The notes under the pieces are model-generated. The model saw only the letters and a program-made list of their open reading frames with translations, was not told the origin of the DNA and searched no databases. The position numbers and the translations under genes are program-made. 64,000 nucleotides of DNA from Ignavibacteria bacterium (GTDB lineage Bacteria; Bacteroidota; Ignavibacteria; Ignavibacteriales; Melioribacteraceae). The stretch is taken from NCBI GenBank assembly GCA_009773205.1, contig WPAE01000001.1, positions 94,775-158,774 on the forward strand, written 5' to 3'. How positions within the stretch are numbered: position 1 is the first letter of the stretch; each line of letters opens with the position of its first letter. Below, in pieces: positions 53,811 to 63,300 of this stretch.

Positions 53811-54771
53811 GATTGAAGTACCTGATGGAAAAAAGAAAGAAAGGATTGATATATTTCTTGCCAACTCTGTAGAAAACGCAACCCGCTCTAGAATTCAAAA
53901 ATTAATAAAATTTGGCGGAGTTACAGCTAACGGAACAATTGTTAAAGCTAACTACCAAGTTTGCCCCAAAGATATTATTGATTTAACAATTCCCACAAAC
54001 CCACGGCCAGAGGAAACCGAAGCAGAAGATATTCCGCTTGATATTGTTTACGAAGATGAATTTCTTCTTGTTGTTAACAAACCCGCCGGAATGGTTGCAC
54101 ATCCTTCGCTCGGTAATTACTCCGGAACACTTGTAAATGCACTACTTCATCACACTCAAAAATTAAGTGAATTAAACGGAGATTCTTTTCGTCCGGGAAT
54201 TGTTCATCGCATTGATAAGGAAACTTCCGGCTTGCTTCTAATTGCAAAAGATGAGTGGACACACGCGCAGCTTGCTAAACAATTTTATCATCACACTATT
54301 GAAAGAGAATACTGGGCAATTTGCTGGGGAAAGTTTAAGCAGCAGAAAGGTGAAATTATTGGCAGCATTTCAAGATCAAACAAAGACAGAAAAATATTTA
54401 CTGTTAGCGAAACTGAAGGAAAGCACGCACATACATTTTACGAAGTAATTGAAGAGTTCGATTTTACATCGCTGCTAAAGTTGAAATTAAAAACCGGTAG
54501 GACACACCAAATTCGCGTTCATCTTAATTATGTGCATCATCCAATCTTTGGAGATCCAACTTACGGCGGCAGAAAAATAGTTTACGGGTTTGATTTGCCA
54601 AAAATTAAAGCGCGTGTAGAAAACTTGTTAGAAATAATGAAGAGGCAAGCTTTACACGCTAAAACATTAGGATTTATTCACCCGCACACGAAAGAAAAAG
54701 TTTTTTTCGAATCGGAACTGCCACATGATTTTGTTGAATTGCTTGGTGCAATTTCCTTAAAAACGAGTTAG
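53779..54771 (+). CDS. rluD: Large-subunit pseudouridine synthase, RluD family
   Basis: About 330 aa from ATG 53779. S4 domain ERIDIFLANSVENATRSRIQKLIKFGGVTANGT, then VVNKPAGMVAHPS, catalytic Asp in PGIVHRIDKETSGLLLIAK, RTHQIRVHLNYVHHPIFGDPTYGG. It makes pseudouridine in 23S rRNA (positions 1911/1915/1917 in E. coli terms, if RluD proper). It overlaps lspA by 32 bp and ends the operon. Confidence 0.92.
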   Translation: MAKIVTEKKIRIEVPDGKKKERIDIFLANSVENATRSRIQKLIKFGGVTANGTIVKANYQVCPKDIIDLTIPTNPRPEETEAEDIPLDIVYEDEFLLVVNKPAGMVAHPSLGNYSGTLVNALLHHTQKLSELNGDSFRPGIVHRIDKETSGLLLIAKDEWTHAQLAKQFYHHTIEREYWAICWGKFKQQKGEIIGSISRSNKDRKIFTVSETEGKHAHTFYEVIEEFDFTSLLKLKLKTGRTHQIRVHLNYVHHPIFGDPTYGGRKIVYGFDLPKIKARVENLLEIMKRQALHAKTLGFIHPHTKEKVFFESELPHDFVELLGAISLKTS

Positions 54772-54772
54772 A

Positions 54773-55993
54773 CTATGTAATTTTTTCCCAAGCAGAAATT
54801 GCTTCATCAAAAGGCGTAAGCGCACGAGGAACAGCGCCGTGCATATAAGAAATTGCAACTCCGTAATTTACAATTGGCACACCAACATATTTTGCCTGCT
54901 TAATTCGCTGCTGCATCATTTTGCGTGTAAGCATACAACCGCCGCAGTGAATTATTAATTTATAGTTTGAAAGATTATCAGGGTAATCTTGCCCGTTAAC
55001 CACATCAATTGCTAAATCTTTCTTTGTGTGATTGCGAAGCCAGCGTGGAATTTTAACTCTCCCAATATCATCTTCCTGCGCGTGATGAGAGCATGCCTCT
55101 GCAACTAAAACTTTATCGCCATTTTGCAGTTCTTCCATTCTTCTTAATCCGCGTACATACTCGGGCAAATCTCCTTTGTATCTTGCCATAAGAATTGAAA
55201 AAGTTGTAAGAGGAATATCATCCGGTACATCTGCATCAACACGCATAATTGCCTGGCTGTCTGTTACAACTAATTTTGGTGGACTTGCAAGTTTATTTAG
55301 CGCCGAACGTAGTTCTTTATCTTTTGTAACTAGAACAATTGCATCAACATCAAGAGACTCTCGGATTGTTTGCACTTGCGGCATTATAAGCCTGCCTTTT
55401 GGCGCGCCAAGATCAATTGGCACCACAAGAACTATTACATCATGCTGCTTAACTAAATCTCCAACAAGAGGAATTTCTTCTTCGCTCGGTAGAAGTTTTA
55501 TCATTTTTTCTTTTAGTCCATAAATTCCATCGTTGTTGTAACAAGAAACTGAATGAAACAGCACTCCATGAGAATTAAGTTCTTCAATCAGTTTGTAATT
55601 AACACCAAGTTCAGATTTGTTAATAACCGCAAGAAACGGAATCTCAAGCTTTCTCAAGTGTTTGAAAAGATTATATTCTTGTTCGCTAATCTTTTTTTGC
55701 GAATCAAGAACTACCAAAGCAAAATCTGTTTCCGCTATAACCTTTACAGTTTTGCTAATTCTTTTTTCGCCTAGTTCTCCAACATCATCAATGCCAGCTG
55801 TGTCAATTAATACAACAGGACCAAATGGAAGCAATTCCATTGCTTTGCGAACAGGATCAGTTGTTGTTCCTGGTGATTCACTTACAATAACTAAATCTTG
55901 TCCAATAATTTTATTCATCAAAGAAGATTTGCCAACATTTCTCTGCCCAACAAATGCAATGTGTATTCTTTCGGATTGTGCTGTTTTATTCAA
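54773..55993 (-). CDS. hydF: [FeFe]-hydrogenase maturation GTPase HydF
   Basis: 406 aa, starts TTG inside the aspA end, with AGGA upstream. G1 GQRNVGKSSL, G3 DTAGI, G4 NKSE give the GTPase domain. The C-terminal HCGGCMLTRKMMQQRI holds the 4Fe-4S-binding cysteines and IVNYGVAISYMHG follows. HydF is the scaffold that delivers the 2Fe subcluster to HydA. hydE, hydG and hydA are not in the window. Co-transcribed with aspartate ammonia-lyase (8-bp overlap). Confidence 0.96.
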   Translation of the reverse strand: MNKTAQSERIHIAFVGQRNVGKSSLMNKIIGQDLVIVSESPGTTTDPVRKAMELLPFGPVVLIDTAGIDDVGELGEKRISKTVKVIAETDFALVVLDSQKKISEQEYNLFKHLRKLEIPFLAVINKSELGVNYKLIEELNSHGVLFHSVSCYNNDGIYGLKEKMIKLLPSEEEIPLVGDLVKQHDVIVLVVPIDLGAPKGRLIMPQVQTIRESLDVDAIVLVTKDKELRSALNKLASPPKLVVTDSQAIMRVDADVPDDIPLTTFSILMARYKGDLPEYVRGLRRMEELQNGDKVLVAEACSHHAQEDDIGRVKIPRWLRNHTKKDLAIDVVNGQDYPDNLSNYKLIIHCGGCMLTRKMMQQRIKQAKYVGVPIVNYGVAISYMHGAVPRALTPFDEAISAWEKIT

Positions 55994-57395
55994 TTTTAAT
56001 TCCTAAGTCTTGAGAAATAATATTTACTAATTCAGTTTCATCAACCAATTTGCTGTTCAATAATTCAGCTAAAAATGTATTCTTATTTGTCTCAGCGTTT
56101 TTTACAATAAATTCAATTTTTTCATATCCGTACTTATTGATTAGTGAAGCGGCAATTGCGGTTGAATTCATCAATGTTTTCTTGCAGTGTTCTTTATTGG
56201 CTGTAATGCCAGAAATACACTTTTCTGCAAGATTGATATTTGCGTCTTTTAACATTGTTAAAGATTTTAGAAATAGATGAGCAATCATTGGCATGAAAGC
56301 ATTTAGCTCTAAATTACCTGCCGAGACTAGATTGGAAATAATTACATCGTTTCCTTTTACAAGTTCAGAAATCTGAATCGAATTTTCGAGAATTACTGGA
56401 TTAATTTTACCGGGCATAATGCTGGAACCTGCCTGCATTTGAGGCAAATTAATTTCACCAATTCCGCCAACTGGACCGCTTGCCATAAAGCGCAAATCGT
56501 TACACATTTTTATTACAGTAGTAGCGCCGGCTTTTACAATTCCGTGAACTTCAACAAACACATCAAGATTCTGAGTTGCATCTATTAAATCTTCTGCTTT
56601 AGCAATTGGCAGTTTAGTAATTTTTTTAAGAATGATGTTTACGTTTAATACATAATCTCTTTGCGCTGCAATTGAATTACCAATTGCTGTTCCTCCAAGA
56701 TTCACAGAGCGAAGACGTTCCTCAGCATTGTATAATCTCCATCTATCGCGTGCAAAGGATTGTGCGTAAGCGCCAAATTCTTGCCCTAATGTCACCGGAA
56801 CAGCATCTTGTAATTGTGTTCTACCAATCTTTATTACATTTTTAAACTCGGTTTCTTTTTGCTGCAAAAAATTCTGAAGAACTGCATAAGAATCTTGTAG
56901 TTCTTTTAGAATAAATAATGCTGCTATTCTGAAAGCTGTTGGAAAAGTATCATTTGTTGATTGGCTCATGTTTACATCATCAAGCGGATGAATAAACGAA
57001 TATTCGCCAAATTTTTTCCCATTTCTTTTTAGAGAAACATTTGCTATTACTTCATTAATATTCATATTTAACGAAGTACCAGCACCGCCTTGATAAGGAT
57101 CTACAATAATTTTTGAATAAAGATCATTTTCTTTGCCGCATAGGAAAGAATCAGTCTCCATAATAAGTTCATTTATTGCTTCAATAATAATAGAGTATTT
57201 TTCTTTTGTAAGAATGCCGCACTTGAAATTTGCTTCTGCAGCCGCAAGCTTTACTTGCAGATATCCTTTTATCAACAAAGGGTGGATTCTTTCTCCTGAT
57301 GAAGGAAAATTTTTCAAACTCCTAAGACTGTGAATGCCGTATAATGATTCTCCTGAAATTTCTAATTGTCCAATAGTATCTGTTTCTATTCGCAT
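55986..57395 (-). CDS. aspA: Aspartate ammonia-lyase
   Basis: 469 aa. Fumarase/aspartase superfamily: SQSTNDTFPTAFRIA, TVIKMCNDLRFMASGPVGGIGEINLPQMQAGSSIMPGKINPVILE (signature GSSxMPxKxNP with catalytic Ser). It converts aspartate to fumarate and ammonia. Pairing with hydF is seen in other anaerobes, where HydE/G/F clusters carry an aspartase (the released ammonia may serve maturation; recorded knowledge, not proven here). A strong bidirectional terminator lies upstream. Confidence 0.93.
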   Translation of the reverse strand: MRIETDTIGQLEISGESLYGIHSLRSLKNFPSSGERIHPLLIKGYLQVKLAAAEANFKCGILTKEKYSIIIEAINELIMETDSFLCGKENDLYSKIIVDPYQGGAGTSLNMNINEVIANVSLKRNGKKFGEYSFIHPLDDVNMSQSTNDTFPTAFRIAALFILKELQDSYAVLQNFLQQKETEFKNVIKIGRTQLQDAVPVTLGQEFGAYAQSFARDRWRLYNAEERLRSVNLGGTAIGNSIAAQRDYVLNVNIILKKITKLPIAKAEDLIDATQNLDVFVEVHGIVKAGATTVIKMCNDLRFMASGPVGGIGEINLPQMQAGSSIMPGKINPVILENSIQISELVKGNDVIISNLVSAGNLELNAFMPMIAHLFLKSLTMLKDANINLAEKCISGITANKEHCKKTLMNSTAIAASLINKYGYEKIEFIVKNAETNKNTFLAELLNSKLVDETELVNIISQDLGIKIE

Positions 57396-57454
57396 ATAAT
57401 CCTATGTTTTACAGCGCAAATATATCAAAAAGGGGGAACAACGGAATTGTGTAC

Positions 57455-57495
57455 AAAAAAAGCCCCGATTCGTTTTTACGAATCGGGGCTTTTTT
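57455..57495. terminator. Strong bidirectional terminator
   Basis: 12-bp perfect stem AGCCCCGATTCG/CGAATCGGGGCT with a TTTTTA loop and A- and T-tracts on both sides. It lies 28 bp downstream of the cytochrome stop. Confidence 0.92.
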
Positions 57496-57522
57496 GTCTA
57501 ACTACTAATTACTCACTACTAA

Positions 57523-59688
57523 TTACTTCATTAACAACATCTTGTTTGTCTGAGTAAACTTTCCTGCTTCTAATCTATAGAGATAAATGCCGGATGCCAA
57601 ATTATTAGCATTGAATTGGAAATTATACTGCCCAGCATTTAAGAAATTATTTACTAAAGTTGCAACTTCCTTACCAAGAATATCATAAACAACTAATCTT
57701 ACATTTCCAGCTTTTGGAATAGAGAATTTAATAGTTGTTGATGGGTTGAATGGGTTCGGATAGTTTTGCTGTAAAGCATATAATGCAGGAATTTCTTCAC
57801 TATCTTGATTAATACCAACAGGAATGTTCAATACAGTCATAGCGCCTTTTAATGCAGTAATAATATACTTAGGATTGTGAATACCACCGCTGCCATCGTA
57901 ATGTGCAGAAATCGCATTCCAATAAGCTCCAAGCTGGTCTTGTGTCCAAGTTGTTCTTGGAACAGGGAAAGGTAAAAACTTTCCAGTTGCATCATATTGT
58001 CCTAATTCAGCGCTGAATGTTGACCCTGGAATTTGACCTAACTTAGTCATAATCTTATTGACCATTCCAAAAACTTCCTCTTGTAATCCTTCAACAATAC
58101 CATCATTATCATGATCACCTTTACCACCGGTAAAGAACTTGGCATCGTCAAATTTAGAGCCGAATGTTTCACCGTGGCATTGAGAACAAGCCTCCATATT
58201 ATCTTCAGCTTTAACTCTTCTTCGGTTAGGACCAATAACATAATTTCCATTTGCATCTTTTTTAAATTTGCTCATGCTGAATGAATGCCCACCCCATTGG
58301 TTTACTGAAGTGCCCACAACAGCATTAGAGGTGTACATATGACACTTAATACAAGAATTTTGTGTTGGGTCTAAGTGGTTAGTCTTAAGTAATTTTACAC
58401 CGCCAAGTTCTAACATATTTCTTGAAAGTAAAAGATCTCCCTGAGGTCCATAGTGCGGTCCAAATCTTACAGAAATTGTGGCAGCTAGTCTTGCGGCATT
58501 AGCTTCCGATCTTGATTGATGGCAGTTAATACAGAACGCACCTTTCCCAGCGCCTTCAACTTTTGCATAAACACCAACTTTAAGGTCTGCAGTATTAGGA
58601 ACGTAAGTATCGGCAGTAATCTTTCTTAATTGATTAACATTTGTTGCATCATGCGGGTTGTGGCATCCAGAGCAAGTAATTGCTGAAAAAGAAACATCAA
58701 AATATGGGTCTGTGCTTGGAATACCTTTTGCATACTGAGCAAAACCAGCACCAGTATGGCAGCGTACACAAGACTCGCGCCCTGGTCCTGTTGGGTACGA
58801 TGTTGCTCCAGAGTGAATGGAAGCATCCCATTGTTCAGGGAATATATGTTTTGTACCAGAATCATGGCAAGTTGCGCATGGTGCAGCATCGTAAGTAGCA
58901 TCAATTCTTTCATCTGTAACTGCGCCTAAGTGTGCACTTGCTGGTCCGTGGCATGCTTCGCATTGAACGTTTGACCTCATCATTGCATCTGGAAAATCTC
59001 TGTAAGCTTTTGTTGCATTACCAGCAGCTAAAACAGCAGGAAATGTAAATGTGAAATCGTCAAAGCCGTCATTCTTTGCTAAAGTGCTTGCATCAAAACC
59101 AGTTGTATGGCAAGGAACGCAGGTGCTTCTGTATGCTGCAGAGCCAAGCCCGTCTAAATTTCTATCATGAGCAATTGCATGTTTAGTTTTTTCGAATGAA
59201 TTAACAATTGTAGCATGACAAGTTTTACAATTTAGTTTTGTATCTACTCCATTTACTACAGTGTTTTTATATCCCAAATATTTTGCTGCGTTAAATGTTA
59301 CTTTAGTTGTAAAAGAGCCATCAGTAACAGTTAATTCATAAGCGCCGGCTCTATCAGGTGTAAAAGTTACTACCTGAGTAGAATCGTTTTTAATATCTCG
59401 TCTAGTTCCTACTGCTGCTGTAGAACCAGATGGCCTTCTTGTGATTGTATAGGTAACTGCAGTACCAAACTTTTTGCCAACTAATGAAGCTTGGAAATAC
59501 ATTCTTGAACCGATACCTACGTTCTTCAAGCCGCTCGCAGCCTGAGTATAAATATCTGTATTGGATTTTACAGAATCTCTCGGTGAAACACCAATTGGAG
59601 TTACACTAAATCTTACAGCAGATTGTGCAAACGCAACTGAAGAGAGAAGTACAACAGCTAAGACTAAAGAAGTAATTCTAAGTCTCAT
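57523..59688 (-). CDS. Secreted nonaheme c-type cytochrome with type IX secretion sorting domain
   Basis: 721 aa. Signal peptide (MRLRITSLVLAVVLLSSVAFAQ), an Ig-like/PKD-type beta domain (~40-155), then nine CxxCH heme motifs: CKTCH, CVPCH, CEACH, CATCH, CVRCH, CSGCH, CINCH, CIKCH, CSQCH. The C-terminal ~85 residues are a T9SS type A sorting domain (ALQQNYPNPFNPSTTIKFSI ... YLYRLEAGKFTQTNKMLL). Homologues of the heme part are decaheme/octaheme-like. The tail implies it is exported across the outer membrane and fixed on the surface, where it could transfer electrons to external acceptors (inference). CGGAGGA precedes the ATG. Confidence 0.93.
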   Translation of the reverse strand: MRLRITSLVLAVVLLSSVAFAQSAVRFSVTPIGVSPRDSVKSNTDIYTQAASGLKNVGIGSRMYFQASLVGKKFGTAVTYTITRRPSGSTAAVGTRRDIKNDSTQVVTFTPDRAGAYELTVTDGSFTTKVTFNAAKYLGYKNTVVNGVDTKLNCKTCHATIVNSFEKTKHAIAHDRNLDGLGSAAYRSTCVPCHTTGFDASTLAKNDGFDDFTFTFPAVLAAGNATKAYRDFPDAMMRSNVQCEACHGPASAHLGAVTDERIDATYDAAPCATCHDSGTKHIFPEQWDASIHSGATSYPTGPGRESCVRCHTGAGFAQYAKGIPSTDPYFDVSFSAITCSGCHNPHDATNVNQLRKITADTYVPNTADLKVGVYAKVEGAGKGAFCINCHQSRSEANAARLAATISVRFGPHYGPQGDLLLSRNMLELGGVKLLKTNHLDPTQNSCIKCHMYTSNAVVGTSVNQWGGHSFSMSKFKKDANGNYVIGPNRRRVKAEDNMEACSQCHGETFGSKFDDAKFFTGGKGDHDNDGIVEGLQEEVFGMVNKIMTKLGQIPGSTFSAELGQYDATGKFLPFPVPRTTWTQDQLGAYWNAISAHYDGSGGIHNPKYIITALKGAMTVLNIPVGINQDSEEIPALYALQQNYPNPFNPSTTIKFSIPKAGNVRLVVYDILGKEVATLVNNFLNAGQYNFQFNANNLASGIYLYRLEAGKFTQTNKMLLMK

Positions 59689-59919
59689 AAAGAATCCTCC
59701 GGTAATTTGATATTTAGTTCGTGAAAAATTTCTAATTTAATTAAAAAAGACATCGGACAACTTTATTCTTTTTTCCGATTGTAAAATAAAAAGTTTATTA
59801 AAGATGTCAAAGTCTTTATAAAAAAATTCTTCAAAATTATTGTCGAATGATAAAATAAGATGTTTAGTTGAAATACCGCCCAGCGAATGCTATTTTTACT
59901 TTAATTTTTAGGGATTTTT

Positions 59920-61329
59920 ATGCTGATTTATAATACACTAAGCCGTCTCAAAGAAGAATTCAGACCGCTAAATCCTCCTTTTGTAACTATGTATATGTGT
60001 GGACCAACTGTATATGATTACTTTCATATTGGAAATTCTCGCTCGTTTATAATGTCGGATATCGTGAGAAACTACTTAGTCTATAAAGGGTTCAAGGTAA
60101 AGTTTGTAATGAACTTGACTGATATTGAAGATAAGATCATAAAAAAATCAATAGAAAAAAATATACCTGCAGAAGAAGTTTCTCAATTCTATACCGATGC
60201 TTTTTTCGAAGACATTAATAAACTTAAAGTTAAGAAAGCAGATATTTACCCTAAAGCTACTGCTCACATCCAAGAAATGATTGAGCTAATACTTCTTCTT
60301 GAAAAGAAGGGAATTGCTTACAACGTAAACGGTGATGTTTATTACGATGTAAAAAATTTTGATAGTTATGGTAAGTTAAGTGGAAAGAAAATTGATGAAC
60401 TTGAATCTGGTGCTCGCGTTGATGTGGATGAGAGAAAAAATAACTCGCTGGATTTTTCGCTTTGGAAAAAAGCAAAACAGAGTGAGCCAAGCTGGGATAG
60501 TCCTTGGGGAAAAGGAAGACCCGGCTGGCACATAGAATGCTCTGCGATGAGTACAAAGCATCTTGGTGAAACGATTGATATTCATGCTGGTGGCAACGAC
60601 CTAATTTTTCCGCATCACGAAAATGAAATTGCACAGAGCGAAGGTGCAAACGAAAAAGAATTTGTTAAGTACTGGATGCACTTCGGTTTTCTGAATATCC
60701 AAAATGAAAAGATGTCTAAATCTTTAGGAAATTTCTTTACTGCGCGCGATGTTCTTGCAAGACATTCTGTTGAGGCGATAAGATTATTTTTCTGCCAAAC
60801 TCACTATGGCGGTCCTTTGAACTTTAGCGATGAACTTTTGACTGCAGCACAAAAAGGTGTGGATAAAATTATCAATCTTGCTGAAAGACTTGATAATGAT
60901 ATTAATAAAGCAGAAGTGAATGGTTCTACTCCGATTTTCGTTTTCAATAAATTCTACTCTGATTTTGAAACTGTTATGGACGATGATTTTAACACTCCGC
61001 AAGCTGCTGCTGTAATATTTGATTTTGTAAGAGCCGCAAACAAAATAATTGATGAAAACCCTAATTCATGCAAAACTTTTCTAATTAACCTTAAAGAGTT
61101 TCTGAAGAAAACTGCTGACGAAGTTCTTGGAGTCATTCATTTGGAAGACTTAAACAAAAGAGTATCTCCATCTTTAGAAACGGAGTTGATTAATCTAATT
61201 CTTAATCTAAGAGAAGACTTGAAGAAAGAAAAAAACTACAAACTTGCAGATGAAGTTAGAAATAAATTGAATGAGCTTGGCCTGATAGTTCATGATAGTA
61301 AAACTGGCGCTGTTGTAAAAAGAAAATAA
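59920..61329 (+). CDS. cysS: Cysteinyl-tRNA synthetase
   Basis: 469 aa. Zinc/HIGH region MYMCGPTVYDYFHIGNSRSF, GWHIECSAMSTKHLG, DIHAGGNDLIFPHHENEIAQSE, KMSKS as NEKMSKSLGNFF, and a DALR-type C-terminus. Catalyses Cys-tRNA formation in the cytoplasm. The 230 bases upstream are the divergent control region with the cytochrome gene; no recognised motif. Confidence 0.97.
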   Translation: MLIYNTLSRLKEEFRPLNPPFVTMYMCGPTVYDYFHIGNSRSFIMSDIVRNYLVYKGFKVKFVMNLTDIEDKIIKKSIEKNIPAEEVSQFYTDAFFEDINKLKVKKADIYPKATAHIQEMIELILLLEKKGIAYNVNGDVYYDVKNFDSYGKLSGKKIDELESGARVDVDERKNNSLDFSLWKKAKQSEPSWDSPWGKGRPGWHIECSAMSTKHLGETIDIHAGGNDLIFPHHENEIAQSEGANEKEFVKYWMHFGFLNIQNEKMSKSLGNFFTARDVLARHSVEAIRLFFCQTHYGGPLNFSDELLTAAQKGVDKIINLAERLDNDINKAEVNGSTPIFVFNKFYSDFETVMDDDFNTPQAAAVIFDFVRAANKIIDENPNSCKTFLINLKEFLKKTADEVLGVIHLEDLNKRVSPSLETELINLILNLREDLKKEKNYKLADEVRNKLNELGLIVHDSKTGAVVKRK

Positions 61330-61388
61330 TTCACTGTTTTATAGAAGAAAAAATCTAAATTAGATTATACTTTTATTTGGATTATAAA

Positions 61389-62162
61389 ATGAAAAAGTTA
61401 CTCCATTTTTTGTTTAGTTGTATTCTGATCGTTTCAATATCATTTGCACAAGGTACTAGCGGCACCAGTGCAAAATATGAGTACCGGTATTTAATTGATA
61501 TGCCAACTACCGGGGTAATGAACAAAGGTTTTGCAGGAATTTCTATGGAAGCAATGCCGTTTGGAGTATTCATAACTAAAATTGAACTTGGCGTTTTTGA
61601 TGGAGTTAGTTTTGGATTATCGTATGGCGGAGGAAATGTAATTGGCTCGGGTAAAATTTCTTGGAACAAACTACCAGGTATAAATTTCAGAGTTAGAATT
61701 ATTGAAGAAAGCTTAGCGTTTCCTAATATTACAGCAGGGTTTGAATCTCAAGGGAAAGGACTTTTTGATAAAACACTTAATCGTTATCATATAAAATCGC
61801 CTGGGTTTTTTATTGCAGCTTCAAAAAACTTTGACTTGCTTGGTTACTTTAGCATTCACGGGGCTATCAACTATTCTTTGGAAAGAGATGATAATGACAA
61901 GGACCTAAATTTGGCTTTTGGGTTTGAAAAAACTATCGGAGAAATTTTTTCGATGCTTGCTGAGTATGACATTGCTTTTAATGATAATACTTTAACTGCA
62001 ATTGGCGAAGGTTACGGATATTTGAACTTTGGATTAAGATGCGCAATTGGAGATGGACTTACAATCGGGCTAAATTTAAGAGATTTGCTACAAAACAAAA
62101 AGATTAATCATAATATTGCAGACAGAGGCTTATTTGTTGAATTGATAAAAGGCATTTTCTAA
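61389..62162 (+). CDS. Outer-membrane beta-barrel protein, YjbH-like
   Basis: About 257 aa from ATG 61389 (MKKLLHFLFSCILIVSISFAQ, signal peptide). The rest is Gly/aromatic-rich alternating strands (GVSFGLSYGGGNVIGSG, YGYLNFGLRCAIGDGLTIGLNLRDLL) typical of a small beta-barrel. The family cannot be stated firmly. Same strand as cysS, 59 bp downstream. Confidence 0.75.
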   Translation: MKKLLHFLFSCILIVSISFAQGTSGTSAKYEYRYLIDMPTTGVMNKGFAGISMEAMPFGVFITKIELGVFDGVSFGLSYGGGNVIGSGKISWNKLPGINFRVRIIEESLAFPNITAGFESQGKGLFDKTLNRYHIKSPGFFIAASKNFDLLGYFSIHGAINYSLERDDNDKDLNLAFGFEKTIGEIFSMLAEYDIAFNDNTLTAIGEGYGYLNFGLRCAIGDGLTIGLNLRDLLQNKKINHNIADRGLFVELIKGIF

Positions 62163-62299
62163 AACTGTCCTTATTTTTGAACATTTTAGTTTACACAAAT
62201 AGACAATTTGTAAGTCAAGATTCCTTTTTGCATTTCTTTTATTTCAATTTTTAGGTATAATATTTGTATAGACAACAATAAACTCATAAAAGGGTTGCT

Positions 62300-63262
62300 A
62301 TGAAAACAACATTAAAAATATTGTTATTTATCCCGCTCTTGTGGCTAAGCGGCTGTTATACACAAATAGCGGTTTATGAAAGAGATTATAAAGGCTATGC
62401 CCACCAAGAGGATGGAGAATATGCTGAAGATGACTCTTTAGCTTCCTATCAAGACAATGGATATTATAATGATTACGATTATTACCGCAACAGCGGCTAT
62501 CGTAGATTTCTTTTTGGGTATATTCCTTCTTTGTGGTACGCTGGCTACTTAAGTCCTTGGCATGGTAGATACTTGATGTCGGACTGGTACGGATATAATT
62601 ACTATGGAAATTATGGTTACTTATCTAGCGGTTATTACTACCCTTGGGGATATTACGGACCTCACGTTTATGGCGGCTGGGGCTATCACGGGCATAACTA
62701 TTGGGGAAATTATAAATATCGTTCCGATTATACTTCTTCAAGCACTGCATCTCGAATGAGGGATTATGCATCAGGCGGAAGAAGTAATTATAGCGATGGC
62801 AGAGGAAAAACAAATACAGATAGACCAAATTCTTCCTTTACCAACAGAGATAGAACAGGAAGAGGAAGTGATGTTGATTTAAGCAGAACTCGAGTTGGCA
62901 GAAGTTCAGAAAGCAGCCAAAGCGGCGCACGTGTTTCTAAGCAAGCGCCTAATAGCACAGGAAGAAATTCCGGCGAAGTTAGAACGCCTCGCGAACGCAG
63001 CAGTTCAGGTAGAAGCGATTCTTACTACAGACCTCAAAGCGGTAGTTCTGGCAGAAGCTCAACTCAAAGCAGAGAAAGAACATATCAAGGCGGTTCATCG
63101 TCTAGTCGCGAAGGTTCATCCTCAAGCTATTCTTCACCGTCTAGTTCAGGAGGAGGAAATTCAAGGGGTTCTAGTGGTTCTAGTTCAAGCGGATCTTCCA
63201 GCGGCGGTTCAAGTTCCGGCAGCAGCTCTAGTTCAAGAGATAGCGGCGGAAGAGGCAGATAA
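62300..63262 (+). CDS. Lipoprotein with Tyr/Gly and Ser/Gly/Arg low-complexity regions
   Basis: 320 aa. Lipobox LWLSGC at residues 14-19 after a basic start, so it is lipidated by Lgt and cut by LspA (present at 53136). Residues ~55-145 are rich in Tyr/Gly (YNYYGNYGYLSSGYYYPWGY), the C-terminal half in Ser/Gly/Arg. No catalytic domain is visible; such tracts suggest a surface, matrix-like or aggregating protein. GGTTGCT-type site upstream is weak. Confidence 0.82.
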   Translation: MKTTLKILLFIPLLWLSGCYTQIAVYERDYKGYAHQEDGEYAEDDSLASYQDNGYYNDYDYYRNSGYRRFLFGYIPSLWYAGYLSPWHGRYLMSDWYGYNYYGNYGYLSSGYYYPWGYYGPHVYGGWGYHGHNYWGNYKYRSDYTSSSTASRMRDYASGGRSNYSDGRGKTNTDRPNSSFTNRDRTGRGSDVDLSRTRVGRSSESSQSGARVSKQAPNSTGRNSGEVRTPRERSSSGRSDSYYRPQSGSSGRSSTQSRERTYQGGSSSSREGSSSSYSSPSSSGGGNSRGSSGSSSSGSSSGGSSSGSSSSSRDSGGRGR

Positions 63263-63300
63263 TTATGAAATCATTAATTCCATTAAACAGAGAGGGGAAC

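Noticed and set aside
55617-56006. 129-codon plus-strand frame inside hydF
   Set aside because: Antisense of the GTPase domain; Ser/Leu/Thr-rich with no similarity to a known fold.
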